Shown one piece after another: positions 23,195 through 30,802 of a stretch of 30,802 bases of DNA. Location: assembly GCA_036846645.1 (NCBI GenBank), contig DAIUBN010000014.1, forward strand, positions 1 through 30,802. Direction: 5' to 3'. This DNA is from JAAYUD01 sp036846645 (GTDB taxonomy: Bacteria; Bacteroidota; Bacteroidia; Bacteroidales; Bacteroidaceae). The notes beneath the pieces were generated by a model, which searched no databases, was not told the DNA's origin, and worked only from the letters and a program-made list of their open reading frames with translations. Each line of letters starts with the position of its first letter. Position 1 is the first letter of the stretch. Made by a program: the position numbers and the translations under genes.

Positions 23195-23225
23195 CAAAGA
23201 TAGTGCAAACCGAAAGTAGTACAAA
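23195..23225 (-). promoter_or_regulatory. Promoter of the DNA glycosylase gene
   Basis: On the minus strand, TTTG (23225-23222) and TATCTTTG (23202-23195) are separated by 19 bases. The -33 box lies inside the first 87-bp repeat copy and the -7 box just outside it. Confidence 0.8.
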
Positions 23226-23372
23226 ATAAATGAGGAACGAATTTATTTTTAATACTGAGGTGCAGCCTATCTTCGGCGAAGCCAAAGCAGTGCAAACCGA
23301 AAGTAGTACAAAATAAATGAGGAACGAATTTATTTTTAATACTGAAGTGCAGCCTATCTTCGGCGAAGCCAA
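23203..23372. repeat. 87-bp tandem direct repeat, two copies
   Basis: Copy 1 runs 23203-23289 and copy 2 23290-23372, beginning GTGCAAACCGAAAGTAGTAC. The two differ at one base (GAGGTG versus GAAGTG) over the shared 82 bases. Each holds a small CTTCGGCGAAG palindrome and a -33-like TTTG on the minus strand. A related, diverged stretch occurs at 27955-28016. Confidence 0.9.
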
Positions 23373-23406
23373 TGTGAAAAAGGAAGAAGAAAAAGAATAA
23401 AATAAA

Positions 23407-23446
23407 CCCACCAGTAGAATTAAATATATTCAACTCCACCAGTGGG
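23407..23446 (-). terminator. Imperfect hairpin after the PepSY-like gene
   Basis: CCCAC (near 23408) and GTGGG (near 23446) close an imperfect stem with CCACCAGT repeated directly on both sides. Read leftward it is followed by a long T-rich tract (TTTATTTTATTC). It lies 38 bases after the stop at 23484. Confidence 0.4.
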
Positions 23447-23483
23447 CGATAAACACAAATCTAATTATTTCCCAAAACAGTTA

Positions 23484-23921
23484 TCAGTCAGCTTCTTTGA
23501 ATTTTGTCGGTTTATACTCTGTGCTCAATTGAAAATGCTTTCTATTGTTTAAATCTATATCGTATCCCTGGCTGCAGCGTTCGATACGAACAATGACTGC
23601 ATGAGGATATTTTTGTTTGGCATAAGCTACTATCTGCCGAGGTAGCAAGTTGGCAGGAATCACTCCTTTTTTATTATAAATCTCACTCCATCTAAAACCT
23701 TTACCAAATTCCAAAGTGGTACCGTTAGACAAAATTACACTGTAATCTTTATCGTCAAGTTCTTGACTAGCCGCAGTGATTGTCATTTTAGGGAAATTCT
23801 GCTTCACGAAATCGCGAATTGCTACCGGAAGGTTTTCGGGTTCCACTTTCTTGTCTTTTGCGACACATACTCCACCAATGGCTAATGCCATACACATGAA
23901 TAACAAAATAATTTTTTTCAT
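23484..23921 (-). CDS. Secreted PepSY-like (DUF2874) protein
   Basis: The start at 23921 gives a 145-residue protein with a signal peptide (MKKIILLFMCMALAIGGVCV, cleavage near AKDKK). The mature part has two similar halves of the kind found in Bacteroidetes PepSY-like/DUF2874 proteins: LPVAIRDFVKQNFPKMTITA then SVILSNGTTLEFGKGFRW, and LLPRQIVAYAKQKYPHAVIV then YDIDLNNRKHFQLS. These folds resemble beta-lactamase-inhibitor-like domains; the biological role is not known. It stands alone with a -7 box (TATCTTTG on the minus strand at 23947-23940) a short distance upstream. Confidence 0.82.
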   Translation of the reverse strand: MKKIILLFMCMALAIGGVCVAKDKKVEPENLPVAIRDFVKQNFPKMTITAASQELDDKDYSVILSNGTTLEFGKGFRWSEIYNKKGVIPANLLPRQIVAYAKQKYPHAVIVRIERCSQGYDIDLNNRKHFQLSTEYKPTKFKEAD

Positions 23922-24046
23922 AACAATTAATTTTTTCCACAAAGATATATATGGCATTTTGTAGAAATTTTGAATTATAAGCGAACATTTTTAATTGTAC
24001 AAAATAAAAATAATCTTAGAATAGTGCATTATTCGGTCTATCCATA

Positions 24047-24054
24047 TATCTTTG
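24047..24054 (+). promoter_or_regulatory. -7 promoter box of the DUF5020 gene
   Basis: TATCTTTG matches TAnnTTTG and lies 32 bases before the ATG at 24086. No clear -33 TTTG is present. Confidence 0.5.
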
Positions 24055-24085
24055 CTACTATTATTAATTTTCAATCATTTTGCTG

Positions 24086-24820
24086 ATGAAAAAAAGCATG
24101 TTATCACTAGGTGTTCTGTTTGCACTAATTTTGTTTTCTAACGCACCGCTTGGGGCACAGAACGTACAATTGCATTACGATTTCGGTCGTTCACTTTATA
24201 ATAGTACTTTGAGTTCCCGTCCCTTATGGACTTCTACAGTCGAAGATTTCATTCCCGATAAAACAGGTAGTTCTTACTTCTTCATCGATATGGATTACAA
24301 TAACGATGGTGTGGCTTCTGCCTATTGGGAAATATCGCACGATTTCAAATTGGGCAAGATCTCTCCTATTTCATTCCACGTAGAATACGATGGAGGCAAT
24401 GTAAAGAATCTGGCCGAAGAATACAACATCCGCAATGCTTACCTTCTAGGCTTCACTTATACTTGGAATCAGAAAGATTATAAAGCAGGATTCACATTTG
24501 CTCCAATGTATAAGTATATTCAGAAAGAAAGTCATGGTGCATACAACAACTTCCAATTTACAGCTACCTGGTATTGGCATTTCTTTGATAAATTGATAAC
24601 ATTCAGCGGTTTTGCCGATTTATGGAGAGAGCACAATTCGCACGGTATGTCTATATTCATTTCCGAGCCACAGATATGGCTCAATCTGAATAAAATAAAA
24701 GGGATAGGTAAAGATTTCAACTTGAGTATTGGTTCGGAAACAGAATTGAGCAACAACTTCGGAGGGCGCGATGGATTCTATGCTATTCCTACTGCTGCCG
24801 TAAAATGGACATTCCGTTAA
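24086..24820 (+). CDS. Outer membrane protein of the DUF5020 family (Tsx-like barrel)
   Basis: I use the ATG at 24086, two codons inside a TTG-initiated frame, since it starts the signal peptide (MKKSMLSLGVLFALILFSNA). The mature protein, about 220 residues, alternates polar and aromatic residues as in a 10-12 strand beta-barrel: VQLHYDFGRSLY, SSYFFIDMDYNNDGVASAYW, FTATWYWHFFDKLITFSGFADLW, and the terminal strand AAVKWTFR. This fits the DUF5020 family, which resembles nucleoside-specific channel Tsx. The transported compound is not known. It is a single gene followed by a strong two-way terminator. Confidence 0.82.
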   Translation: MKKSMLSLGVLFALILFSNAPLGAQNVQLHYDFGRSLYNSTLSSRPLWTSTVEDFIPDKTGSSYFFIDMDYNNDGVASAYWEISHDFKLGKISPISFHVEYDGGNVKNLAEEYNIRNAYLLGFTYTWNQKDYKAGFTFAPMYKYIQKESHGAYNNFQFTATWYWHFFDKLITFSGFADLWREHNSHGMSIFISEPQIWLNLNKIKGIGKDFNLSIGSETELSNNFGGRDGFYAIPTAAVKWTFR

Positions 24821-24879
24821 CGCGTTAATTGCAGGCCACGACCACGAATAGTCATTCCTCATATCTGGAATATAACAAA

Positions 24880-24917
24880 CGCCCCGAACAGATAGCTTCG
24901 ACTATCCATTCGGGGCG
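24880..24917. terminator. Bidirectional GC-rich terminator
   Basis: CGCCCCGAA (24880-24888) pairs with TTCGGGGCG (24909-24917), and an inner stem GATAG (24891-24895) pairs with CTATC (24902-24906). It lies between the convergent DUF5020 and S46 peptidase genes. Confidence 0.85.
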
Positions 24918-24945
24918 ACATTATATATTTTTCGAGAAACGAGTT

Positions 24946-27111
24946 CTATTCGAGAGTCATTTCGTTAATCAAATTGCTGCAACCACCAAGTTTGTCGACG
25001 ATAAACAGGATGTAACGAATATCAACACAGATACAGCGTTGAAGTTTGGCATCGAAGTTGATATCACCACTCAAAGATTCCCAGTTGCCATCGAAAGCAG
25101 CACCGATAAGCTGACCATCAGCATTCATTACAGGACTACCAGAGTTACCACCGGTAATATCGTTGGTTGTAAGGAATGCAACAGGCATTTCGCCATTAGG
25201 CATTGCATAACGACCAAAGTCTTTATTCTGAATCAACTCTTTCAGTTTGGCTGGAACAACGAACTCTGGATCATTAGGATTCTCTTTCTGAAGAATACCA
25301 TCAGTTGTAGTATAGTAACTATACATCACACCATCTTTAGGATTGCAAGATCTCACATTACCGTATGTCAGACGCATAGTGAAATTAGCATCAGGATATG
25401 CAGGAGCGGGTTGTTTCATCTCATTCAAACCACGAATATATTTTTTATGCAATGAAGCCAAAGCATCTGCATTCTTTGTGCTATTCATACTAATGCCCTT
25501 AGCATACATCATAGCAGAGATAATATATTGTACTCCAAGATCTTCATTCAAAGCCTGTTCTGTAGGATTCTTTGCAAACGCATCTAAGTTAGCTTTCACT
25601 CCAAAGATAGACTTATCGAACATATTATCAACATATTTGTTGTAATCACCACCAAACTTAGACTCAATTGTTTTGAAGAAGTCAGGACGTTGAGCAGCAG
25701 GAATCATCTCTGCATAAATCGGCAGAATGGTCTTCATCAAACCACGTTCTATTCTATCGTTAAAGTCCTTACCATGAACAGAATTATATACCTCTACCAA
25801 TTCTTGAACATCTTTCTTGATCGATTTAGAATCTTTTGCAGTAAAATGTTGTTTCATCTGCATGAGAGTACCCATCGACCGTGCAACATAATTGAACTGA
25901 CTGCCCATAAATAATTCCTGAAGAGTAGTCATCGCATAATTGAAAGAGCCCATTTCGGCAGTAAGTTTATCTATACCTTCTACAATGCCTTGATATTCGG
26001 GTTTATTCTTGGCAAACTCTTCGAAAGCTTTTTCTTGTTGCTTCTTAGTATCGAGCACGCGATTGTCAACAATTGCCTTGTTCATACCAATAGAGTTCTT
26101 CCAATAGTTGCTAGAAGAAGCAAAGATAGAAGCATACTGAATCCGTATAGTATCATTTGCTCTCATTTCTTTTTTCAGATAATCGAGAACAGCTGTACGT
26201 ATCTGAATACGAGGATCATTCTGATTCTTCATACGGTTTTCGACTTCAGAAGCAGTGAGATAACGGCTTGTACGTCCAGGAAATCCCATAACCATTGCAT
26301 AGTCACCTTCCTGAATACCCTTCAAAGAAATAGTAAGATGTTTCTTCGTCTTCAAAGGCACATTCTTCTTATTGTAAGCAGCTGGTTCACCATTCTTATC
26401 GGCATAGATACGGAACATCGAGAAGTCACCGGTATGACGCGGCCACATCCAGTTGTCTGTCTCGCCACCAAACTTACCAATAGAAGAAGGAGGAGCAGCA
26501 ACCATACGAACATCGCTATATATCTTATAATAGATAAGATAGAAACTATTGCCGGCATAGTATGGCAATACTTCTGCCTCGATATACTTTTTATCTTTAT
26601 ATTCGCTCTTGTCTTTCATTGTCTTAGCCAATTGAGAGCAATAAGCCTGAGTAAAAGACTTAGCTTCGTCTGTCTTACCAGCTTTAATATCGGCATTGAC
26701 AAGATCGGTCACATCAACAATCTTATCGACAAAGCGGAATTGAAGTCCTTCATTCGGAAGTTCTTCACTACGAGATTTAGACCAGAAACCATTAGTCAGA
26801 TAATCGTGCTCTACAGAACTATGTTTCTGAATGGCACCATATCCACAATGATGATTGGTAAGAATCAAACCATCGGCAGATATAATTTCACCAGTACATC
26901 CACCTCCGAAGATACCTACAGCATCTTTGAGTGATACACCGTTTGGATTGTAAATATCCGTAGCTTGTAGACGCAGACCAGCCTTCTTCATCAAATCTAT
27001 AGAATGCTGTTCTTGCATAATCTGTAATAGCCACATACCTTCGTCGGCACGAGCTACAGCTGCAACACAAAGCAGTGCTAGCAGAAGTAAATACTTAAAC
27101 TGTTTTTTCAT
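24946..27111 (-). CDS. S46 family dipeptidyl-peptidase, DPP7-type
   Basis: The full-length 721-residue protein has a signal peptide (about 1-22). The family's chymotrypsin-like triad is visible as His87 (TNHHCGYG), Asp229 (RHTGDFSMFRIYAD) and Ser657 (TGGNSGSPV), each two residues later than in Porphyromonas DPP11 (His85, Asp227, Ser655). The residue that decides specificity, Arg673 in DPP11 and Gly673 in DPP7, is Gly675 here (AFDGNWESLSGD), so DPP7-like preference for hydrophobic residues is expected over Asp/Glu. By family, it removes dipeptides from the N-termini of oligopeptides in the periplasm, feeding amino acid use. It is a single gene; -7 boxes are seen on the minus strand at 27138-27145 and 27167-27174. 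Confidence 0.94.
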   Translation of the reverse strand: MKKQFKYLLLLALLCVAAVARADEGMWLLQIMQEQHSIDLMKKAGLRLQATDIYNPNGVSLKDAVGIFGGGCTGEIISADGLILTNHHCGYGAIQKHSSVEHDYLTNGFWSKSRSEELPNEGLQFRFVDKIVDVTDLVNADIKAGKTDEAKSFTQAYCSQLAKTMKDKSEYKDKKYIEAEVLPYYAGNSFYLIYYKIYSDVRMVAAPPSSIGKFGGETDNWMWPRHTGDFSMFRIYADKNGEPAAYNKKNVPLKTKKHLTISLKGIQEGDYAMVMGFPGRTSRYLTASEVENRMKNQNDPRIQIRTAVLDYLKKEMRANDTIRIQYASIFASSSNYWKNSIGMNKAIVDNRVLDTKKQQEKAFEEFAKNKPEYQGIVEGIDKLTAEMGSFNYAMTTLQELFMGSQFNYVARSMGTLMQMKQHFTAKDSKSIKKDVQELVEVYNSVHGKDFNDRIERGLMKTILPIYAEMIPAAQRPDFFKTIESKFGGDYNKYVDNMFDKSIFGVKANLDAFAKNPTEQALNEDLGVQYIISAMMYAKGISMNSTKNADALASLHKKYIRGLNEMKQPAPAYPDANFTMRLTYGNVRSCNPKDGVMYSYYTTTDGILQKENPNDPEFVVPAKLKELIQNKDFGRYAMPNGEMPVAFLTTNDITGGNSGSPVMNADGQLIGAAFDGNWESLSGDINFDAKLQRCICVDIRYILFIVDKLGGCSNLINEMTLE

Positions 27112-27289
27112 ATTAATCTTTTAATAAATGTTTGGTACAAAAATAACAATTAAATATGTAAACAAACAAATATAAAAGAAAAAACGTGAACTATTCCGAT
27201 ATTATTTTATGATTTCCTAAGATTATGTACACAATTCGAAAATAAAAATAGCCAGTAAACAACTTCATCATTAGAGAAAGAGTAGATAA

Positions 27290-27628
27290 CTACTTATTTT
27301 TCTTTTCGATGGCCGAAAGGCGGAACGAAGAATACAGAAGAAATACACAGGCAGCAGCAAGTCCCAATATCCATACGTTGCCTTGTAGGGCAAACATCAT
27401 GACAGCAGAAGCAAACAGCAGGATACCGCCAATAATCTGTTGTACGTAGAGACGACGAACAGTGAGACTGTCGCTCTTCTCGCGCATAAAGATGATCGAA
27501 ATAGCTACCATGGCAGAGCCGATAAGATACAAATAGGGTGAGAGTTCCCACTGCGACAAATGTGTCAACAGTCCGCCTAGTGCCAATACCGCACCTGTGG
27601 CAAATATTACAGAGATTAATTTATTCAT
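27290..27628 (-). CDS. Small four-helix membrane protein, unknown function
   Basis: The 112-residue protein has about four membrane helices (roughly 4-22, 31-48, 62-82, 86-105) with a short basic loop MREKSDSLTVRRLY in the middle and a Lys-rich C-terminus (SAIEKKNK). I do not recognise the family. Its start overlaps the stop of the FtsB/DivIC-like gene by four bases (ATGA, 27625-27628), so translation is probably coupled and the two proteins are made together. Position suggests a link with envelope or division, which is inference only. Confidence 0.8.
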   Translation of the reverse strand: MNKLISVIFATGAVLALGGLLTHLSQWELSPYLYLIGSAMVAISIIFMREKSDSLTVRRLYVQQIIGGILLFASAVMMFALQGNVWILGLAAACVFLLYSSFRLSAIEKKNK

Positions 27629-27924
27629 CTTTCTTCAAAAACAAAAACATCCTCATTGGGCCTTTTCATCAAATACTTTTCACGAGCTATCTTCTCAATA
27701 TAATGAGGATTCGTTTCGAGCATGTGCAGGCGCATTGTGTTCGAGTGATAGTTGTTTTTGCATTGTTCAATATCTGTCTCCATCTCATCGATAGTCATCG
27801 CATTATTATAGCGTTTCACGAGATTGTTCTCATCCAAAAATATGATGATCACCCCAAATATAGCCAACGTAATGACATATTTGAGTCCCCTCATCCATTT
27901 CTTTTTGAATAATTCTTTGAACAT
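27625..27924 (-). CDS. FtsB/DivIC-family septum formation initiator
   Basis: The start at 27924 (MFKELFKKKWMRGLKYVITL) gives 99 residues; the upstream in-frame start at 27957 would lie within the promoter. The layout is a short basic cytoplasmic end, one membrane helix (about 15-31), a coiled coil (about 45-75), and the family's conserved ETNPHYIEKIAREKYLMKRP segment with EDVFVFEE after it. By family, it forms a complex with FtsL and FtsQ/DivIB-type proteins at the division site. Size and order fit DivIC/FtsB well. The promoter at 27955-27985 is strong by consensus and the next gene overlaps by four bases. Confidence 0.88.
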   Translation of the reverse strand: MFKELFKKKWMRGLKYVITLAIFGVIIIFLDENNLVKRYNNAMTIDEMETDIEQCKNNYHSNTMRLHMLETNPHYIEKIAREKYLMKRPNEDVFVFEER

Positions 27925-27954
27925 TGCAGGCAACTGAATTAATTTAATTGAAAG

Positions 27955-27985
27955 CAAAGATAATGCAAATCAAGGGTAGAACAAA
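27955..27985 (-). promoter_or_regulatory. Promoter of the FtsB/DivIC-like gene
   Basis: On the minus strand, TTTG (27985-27982) and TATCTTTG (27962-27955) are 19 bases apart. The sequence from 27955 to 28016 is similar to the promoter and repeat at 23195-23257. Confidence 0.82.
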
Positions 27986-28031
27986 ATAATTAAGGCACGA
28001 AATTTATTTTTTATACCAATATATTACAAAT

Positions 28032-28892
28032 CTAGAAAGTAATCACGCAACTCATTCCCTTTTCATCTTTGTTTATGATTGGTGCAGCAATGAACGATAT
28101 TCGATGTTTATTGTTGTTTTTGTTGCCAAACAATTTATTTTGGATGAAGGGAAACATCCAGTATGCTGCTTTCGTACTTAATATACCTATCCCCGCTCCT
28201 GCCAACACATCGGTGAGCCAATGTCGATTGTTGTACATCCTGAAAATGCCTGTCCCGGCTGCCACGGCATAACCAGCTACACCAATCCAAGGAGAGACTT
28301 GATGATACTCTTTCCATAAGAACTCTGCACCCATAAAGGCCATTGCCGTATGGCCCGAAGGGAACGAATTGAACGATGAACCGTCAGGACGCTGCACTTT
28401 AGTGGTATATTTCAGCACATTGGTTGTGATTCCCATTATCAAAGCAGAAGTGGCAAGTAAGATAGTACGATCACGAAAATTGTGCACTCCTTTCATTCCA
28501 CATAGATTCAGCGCATAGACTGCAGCCATTGGCGCATATTGAGAAAAATCGTCAATGGTGATCTTGCTATCTATGTTCTCTTGCAATTCATTGCGTATCT
28601 CGGTATTTTGATATTCTATCCAGTCACTTTTCAGACCAACAAAACCTACTCCGATTAGAGCAGCAGGAATTATCAATTGTCTAATTCTGAATTTATGTTC
28701 CGGACAAGTACAAGAAGTATTCTGTGCACTATCAGCAGATATCATCTTCTTGCGGAGCCCTTTGATGGTATCGATGAGCAACGTACTTTTCAACATATCC
28801 AACGAGTTCATTGCTTGTGAGTCGGCTGCTTGCCGAGCATTCAGCAAAGAGGGCGCTACAAACAAAAGACACAAGAAAACAATCTTTTTCAT
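28032..28892 (-). CDS. PAP2-family phosphatase, membrane-associated
   Basis: The 286-residue protein has a signal peptide (about 1-19), then a soluble stretch and several hydrophobic segments from about 72 on. The three PAP2 motifs are complete: KYTTKVQRP (Lys161, Arg168, Pro169), PSGH (178-181, catalytic His181) and RMYNNRHWLTD (Arg218, His224, Asp228). By family, it removes phosphate from a lipid or similar substrate at the periplasmic face, for example undecaprenyl pyrophosphate, phosphatidylglycerol phosphate or lipid A; which one is not decided. The pair Cys61/Cys63 (CTCP) in the N-terminal part is unusual. It starts 9 bases after the efflux pump gene and is likely co-transcribed with it. 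Confidence 0.9.
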   Translation of the reverse strand: MKKIVFLCLLFVAPSLLNARQAADSQAMNSLDMLKSTLLIDTIKGLRKKMISADSAQNTSCTCPEHKFRIRQLIIPAALIGVGFVGLKSDWIEYQNTEIRNELQENIDSKITIDDFSQYAPMAAVYALNLCGMKGVHNFRDRTILLATSALIMGITTNVLKYTTKVQRPDGSSFNSFPSGHTAMAFMGAEFLWKEYHQVSPWIGVAGYAVAAGTGIFRMYNNRHWLTDVLAGAGIGILSTKAAYWMFPFIQNKLFGNKNNNKHRISFIAAPIINKDEKGMSCVITF

Positions 28893-28901
28893 CTATAATA
28901 T

Positions 28902-30802
28902 TTATTTTTCGTTTTTGAATATTGCCAACATAAAAGAAGGCAATACCACCAACAGCAACGGAAGTCCTACACAAAAGCCTCCTATAACAGCTACTGCCAA
29001 TGGTTGTTGCATCTGGGCACCCATACTGAAGCCCAATGCCAATGGCATGAGAGCCAATATGGCACTGATAGCCGTCATTAGCTTTGGACGAATACGAAGT
29101 GCAATAGCGTAGTTCACCGAATCGGTGACGGTTCCTCCGGCACGACGGTTCATCTTGTATTGCCAAACCGTGAATATGGCATTTTCGGCTATGATGCCCA
29201 CCACCATAATAATGCCCGTATAGCTACTCACATTGAGCGGAACACCGGTGAGCCACAAAGCCAACAGACTTCCGGCTACTCCCAAAGTTGAGATGAACAA
29301 TACAGCCATCGAGATGAGCCATCTTCTGAACAAGAATATCAATACAGCGAACACCAGCAACGTGGCCAATCCCAAAATCAAAAGAAGTTCGTTGAACGAT
29401 TGTTGTTGTTCTGAATAGGCTCCACCAAACTGCAACGTATATCCCTGCGGTAAATTCAATTGCTGTTTGAACAGCTTTTGTAAATCGGCAACTGTTGTAC
29501 CCAGATCTCTTCCCTCCAGCCTTGCCGTCAAAGTAATATCACTCTTTAAATCCTCTCGTTTCTGTTCAATCTCACCCGGAACTACTTTGGTATCGGCAAA
29601 AAATGATAATGGTCGTGTGGTACCATTCGGGAGAAATATCAATTGATTCTTCAACAGTTCGGGCGAATTGAGTTCGTAAGGAGTGAAACGCAGCAGTATA
29701 CGACGCATCTGCTCACCATCCTGTACACTACCTATTTGTAGTCCACCCGTCATTGCAGCTTGAGCAGGATCGGGTTCTTTGACATTCGCGTTAGCTCCCA
29801 AAGGTACACCTCCAGTATAGGCCGTAACTTGTTCTTGAAACTCGTCGAGAGTGATACCGAATTGGGAGAGACGTTCCTGATTGGGGACAAATACCAATGA
29901 AGCTCCCGCAGGAACTAGTCCGTTATCGATATCGACAACACCATTCACCTTTTTCATCAGCTTTTCTGTTTGGTCTGCCAACTGTTGCAAAGTATTGTAG
30001 TTGTTTCCAAAGATTTTCACTTCGATAGGCTTTGGTGTACTCATCAAGTCACCCAGCAAATCAGAAATACGCTGACCGAAATCTATTGTCATAATAGGAA
30101 CATTCTTAGATATTTCGTTTCGGAGTTCGCTAATCACCTCTGGAGTTGTCTTCTTGCGAGTTTGTTTCAACTGTATCAGATAATCGCCATAATTGGATGG
30201 ACAGGTTTTGAACGACATCCCCAACGCTGTACGCCGAGAATAAGTCTCTACTTCAGGATGAGACATGATAATCTTCTCCATCTGTCGGCATAGCCTATCG
30301 GTTTCTTCAATGTCTGTTCCCGAAGGAGAATGATAGTCGAGCACAATAGTTCCCTCATCCAAATCGGGCAGAAAGCCTGTAGGCAAAGTGCGAGAGCAAT
30401 ACCAGGCCCCGGTTATCAACAGCAGTACGAACGCTATAGAAATATAAGGTTTGCGATAGGCATAGGTAAGGAAATGTACTCTTCGTATTTCATTTTCTTT
30501 CGTTTCTTCTACTTGCTTAGGTTTGGCTTTATAACCGAATATCAGGTGCAATACCGGCAGCAACATCCATGTGACAAAGAAGGAGGCGACCATAGTGAGC
30601 TGCATCGTATCAGAAAGTTCTTTAAAGAAGCTACCCGCCAGTCCACTCATCAATCTGAAAGGAAAATGAATGACGATAGTAGACAACGAAGAGGCAATCA
30701 TGGCAGGAAACAAGTTTTTCATAGCCATATTCACGGCACTGAAACGACTGATTCCTGGTTCTTCCTCATGCTCTCGATAGATTTGTTCGATAATGACCAC
30801 CG
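28902..30802 (-). CDS. RND efflux pump inner-membrane permease, N-terminal part outside window
   Basis: About 633 C-terminal residues are present; the frame runs on through the window edge (the first residues VVIIEQIYREHEEEPG are mid-protein), so the start is not here. Visible are the end of the first membrane bundle, helix-rich FPAMIASSLSTIVIHFPF, the second periplasmic porter domain (from PTGFLPDLDEGTIVLDYHSP), then the second bundle with LLILGLATLLVFAVLIFLF, GIIMVVGIIAENAIFTVW and LALMPLALGFSMG. Overall it resembles the heavy-metal (CzcA/CusA) branch of RND pumps more than AcrB, but the substrate is uncertain. Adaptor and outer membrane channel genes would be expected upstream, outside the window. 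The PAP2 gene follows after 9 bases. Confidence 0.92.
   Translation of the reverse strand, partial: VVIIEQIYREHEEEPGISRFSAVNMAMKNLFPAMIASSLSTIVIHFPFRLMSGLAGSFFKELSDTMQLTMVASFFVTWMLLPVLHLIFGYKAKPKQVEETKENEIRRVHFLTYAYRKPYISIAFVLLLITGAWYCSRTLPTGFLPDLDEGTIVLDYHSPSGTDIEETDRLCRQMEKIIMSHPEVETYSRRTALGMSFKTCPSNYGDYLIQLKQTRKKTTPEVISELRNEISKNVPIMTIDFGQRISDLLGDLMSTPKPIEVKIFGNNYNTLQQLADQTEKLMKKVNGVVDIDNGLVPAGASLVFVPNQERLSQFGITLDEFQEQVTAYTGGVPLGANANVKEPDPAQAAMTGGLQIGSVQDGEQMRRILLRFTPYELNSPELLKNQLIFLPNGTTRPLSFFADTKVVPGEIEQKREDLKSDITLTARLEGRDLGTTVADLQKLFKQQLNLPQGYTLQFGGAYSEQQQSFNELLLILGLATLLVFAVLIFLFRRWLISMAVLFISTLGVAGSLLALWLTGVPLNVSSYTGIIMVVGIIAENAIFTVWQYKMNRRAGGTVTDSVNYAIALRIRPKLMTAISAILALMPLALGFSMGAQMQQPLAVAVIGGFCVGLPLLLVVLPSFMLAIFKNEK

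Noticed and set aside
23203..23372. CRISPR array
   Set aside because: The two copies are directly adjacent without unique spacers, and no cas genes are present.
23182..23439. An 86-residue N-terminal extension of the DNA glycosylase frame with two copies of a 29-residue repeat
   Set aside because: The repeat unit is 87 bases, a multiple of three, so the frame stays open by chance of length. The promoter at 23195-23225 lies inside it, and the protein family starts at the ATG at 23181.

Overview
The window looks like chromosomal DNA of a gut-type Bacteroidales bacterium (Bacteroides/Prevotella relatives). The signs are two SusC/SusD pairs, an ECF sigma/FecR regulatory set, TlpA-type thioredoxins, an S46 dipeptidyl-peptidase, moderate-to-low GC, few Shine-Dalgarno sequences, and repeated matches to the Bacteroidetes promoter (-33 TTTG, -7 TAnnTTTG). 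No rRNA, tRNA, CRISPR array, transposase or phage gene was seen. The species cannot be named from the sequence alone.

Left part (1-14.9 kb), glycan or nutrient uptake. A SusC porin cut by the window edge and a SusD lipoprotein run rightward to a strong terminator. A secreted GH5-type glycosidase faces them. Beyond a 460-bp regulatory gap lies a second, leftward unit in the order TlpA-like thiol protein, FecR anti-sigma factor, SusC with an N-terminal STN signalling domain, and SusD. Its probable ECF sigma factor is transcribed divergently from the far end. Together these form a cell-surface signalling and uptake system: substrate binding by SusC/SusD is passed by the STN domain to FecR, which releases the sigma factor.

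Middle (15.0-18.8 kb), metal and oxidative stress. A secreted heavy-metal-associated domain protein carries a metallothionein-like tail of 13-residue Cys repeats. A PerR-type Fur regulator follows, with a clear 7-1-7 PerR-box-like operator just after its promoter, then a reverse-type rubrerythrin, a secreted thioredoxin whose start lies inside a long inverted repeat, and a convergent NhaC Na+/H+ antiporter.

Core-like part (18.8-24 kb). This holds a 43-residue small-protein gene with its own ribosome binding site and terminator; a leftward cluster of a coiled-coil protein, ZapA and RNase Y; a compact nucleosidase; a uracil-DNA-glycosylase-superfamily protein behind an 87-bp tandem repeat that supplies its promoter; and a PepSY-like secreted protein.

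Right end (24-30.8 kb). This holds a DUF5020/Tsx-like outer membrane protein, a DPP7-type dipeptidyl peptidase, an FtsB/DivIC protein translationally coupled to a small membrane protein, and a PAP2 phosphatase downstream of an RND efflux pump that runs off the window. The promoter of the FtsB-like gene is clearly related to the 87-bp repeat at 23.2 kb, which suggests a dispersed promoter-bearing element.
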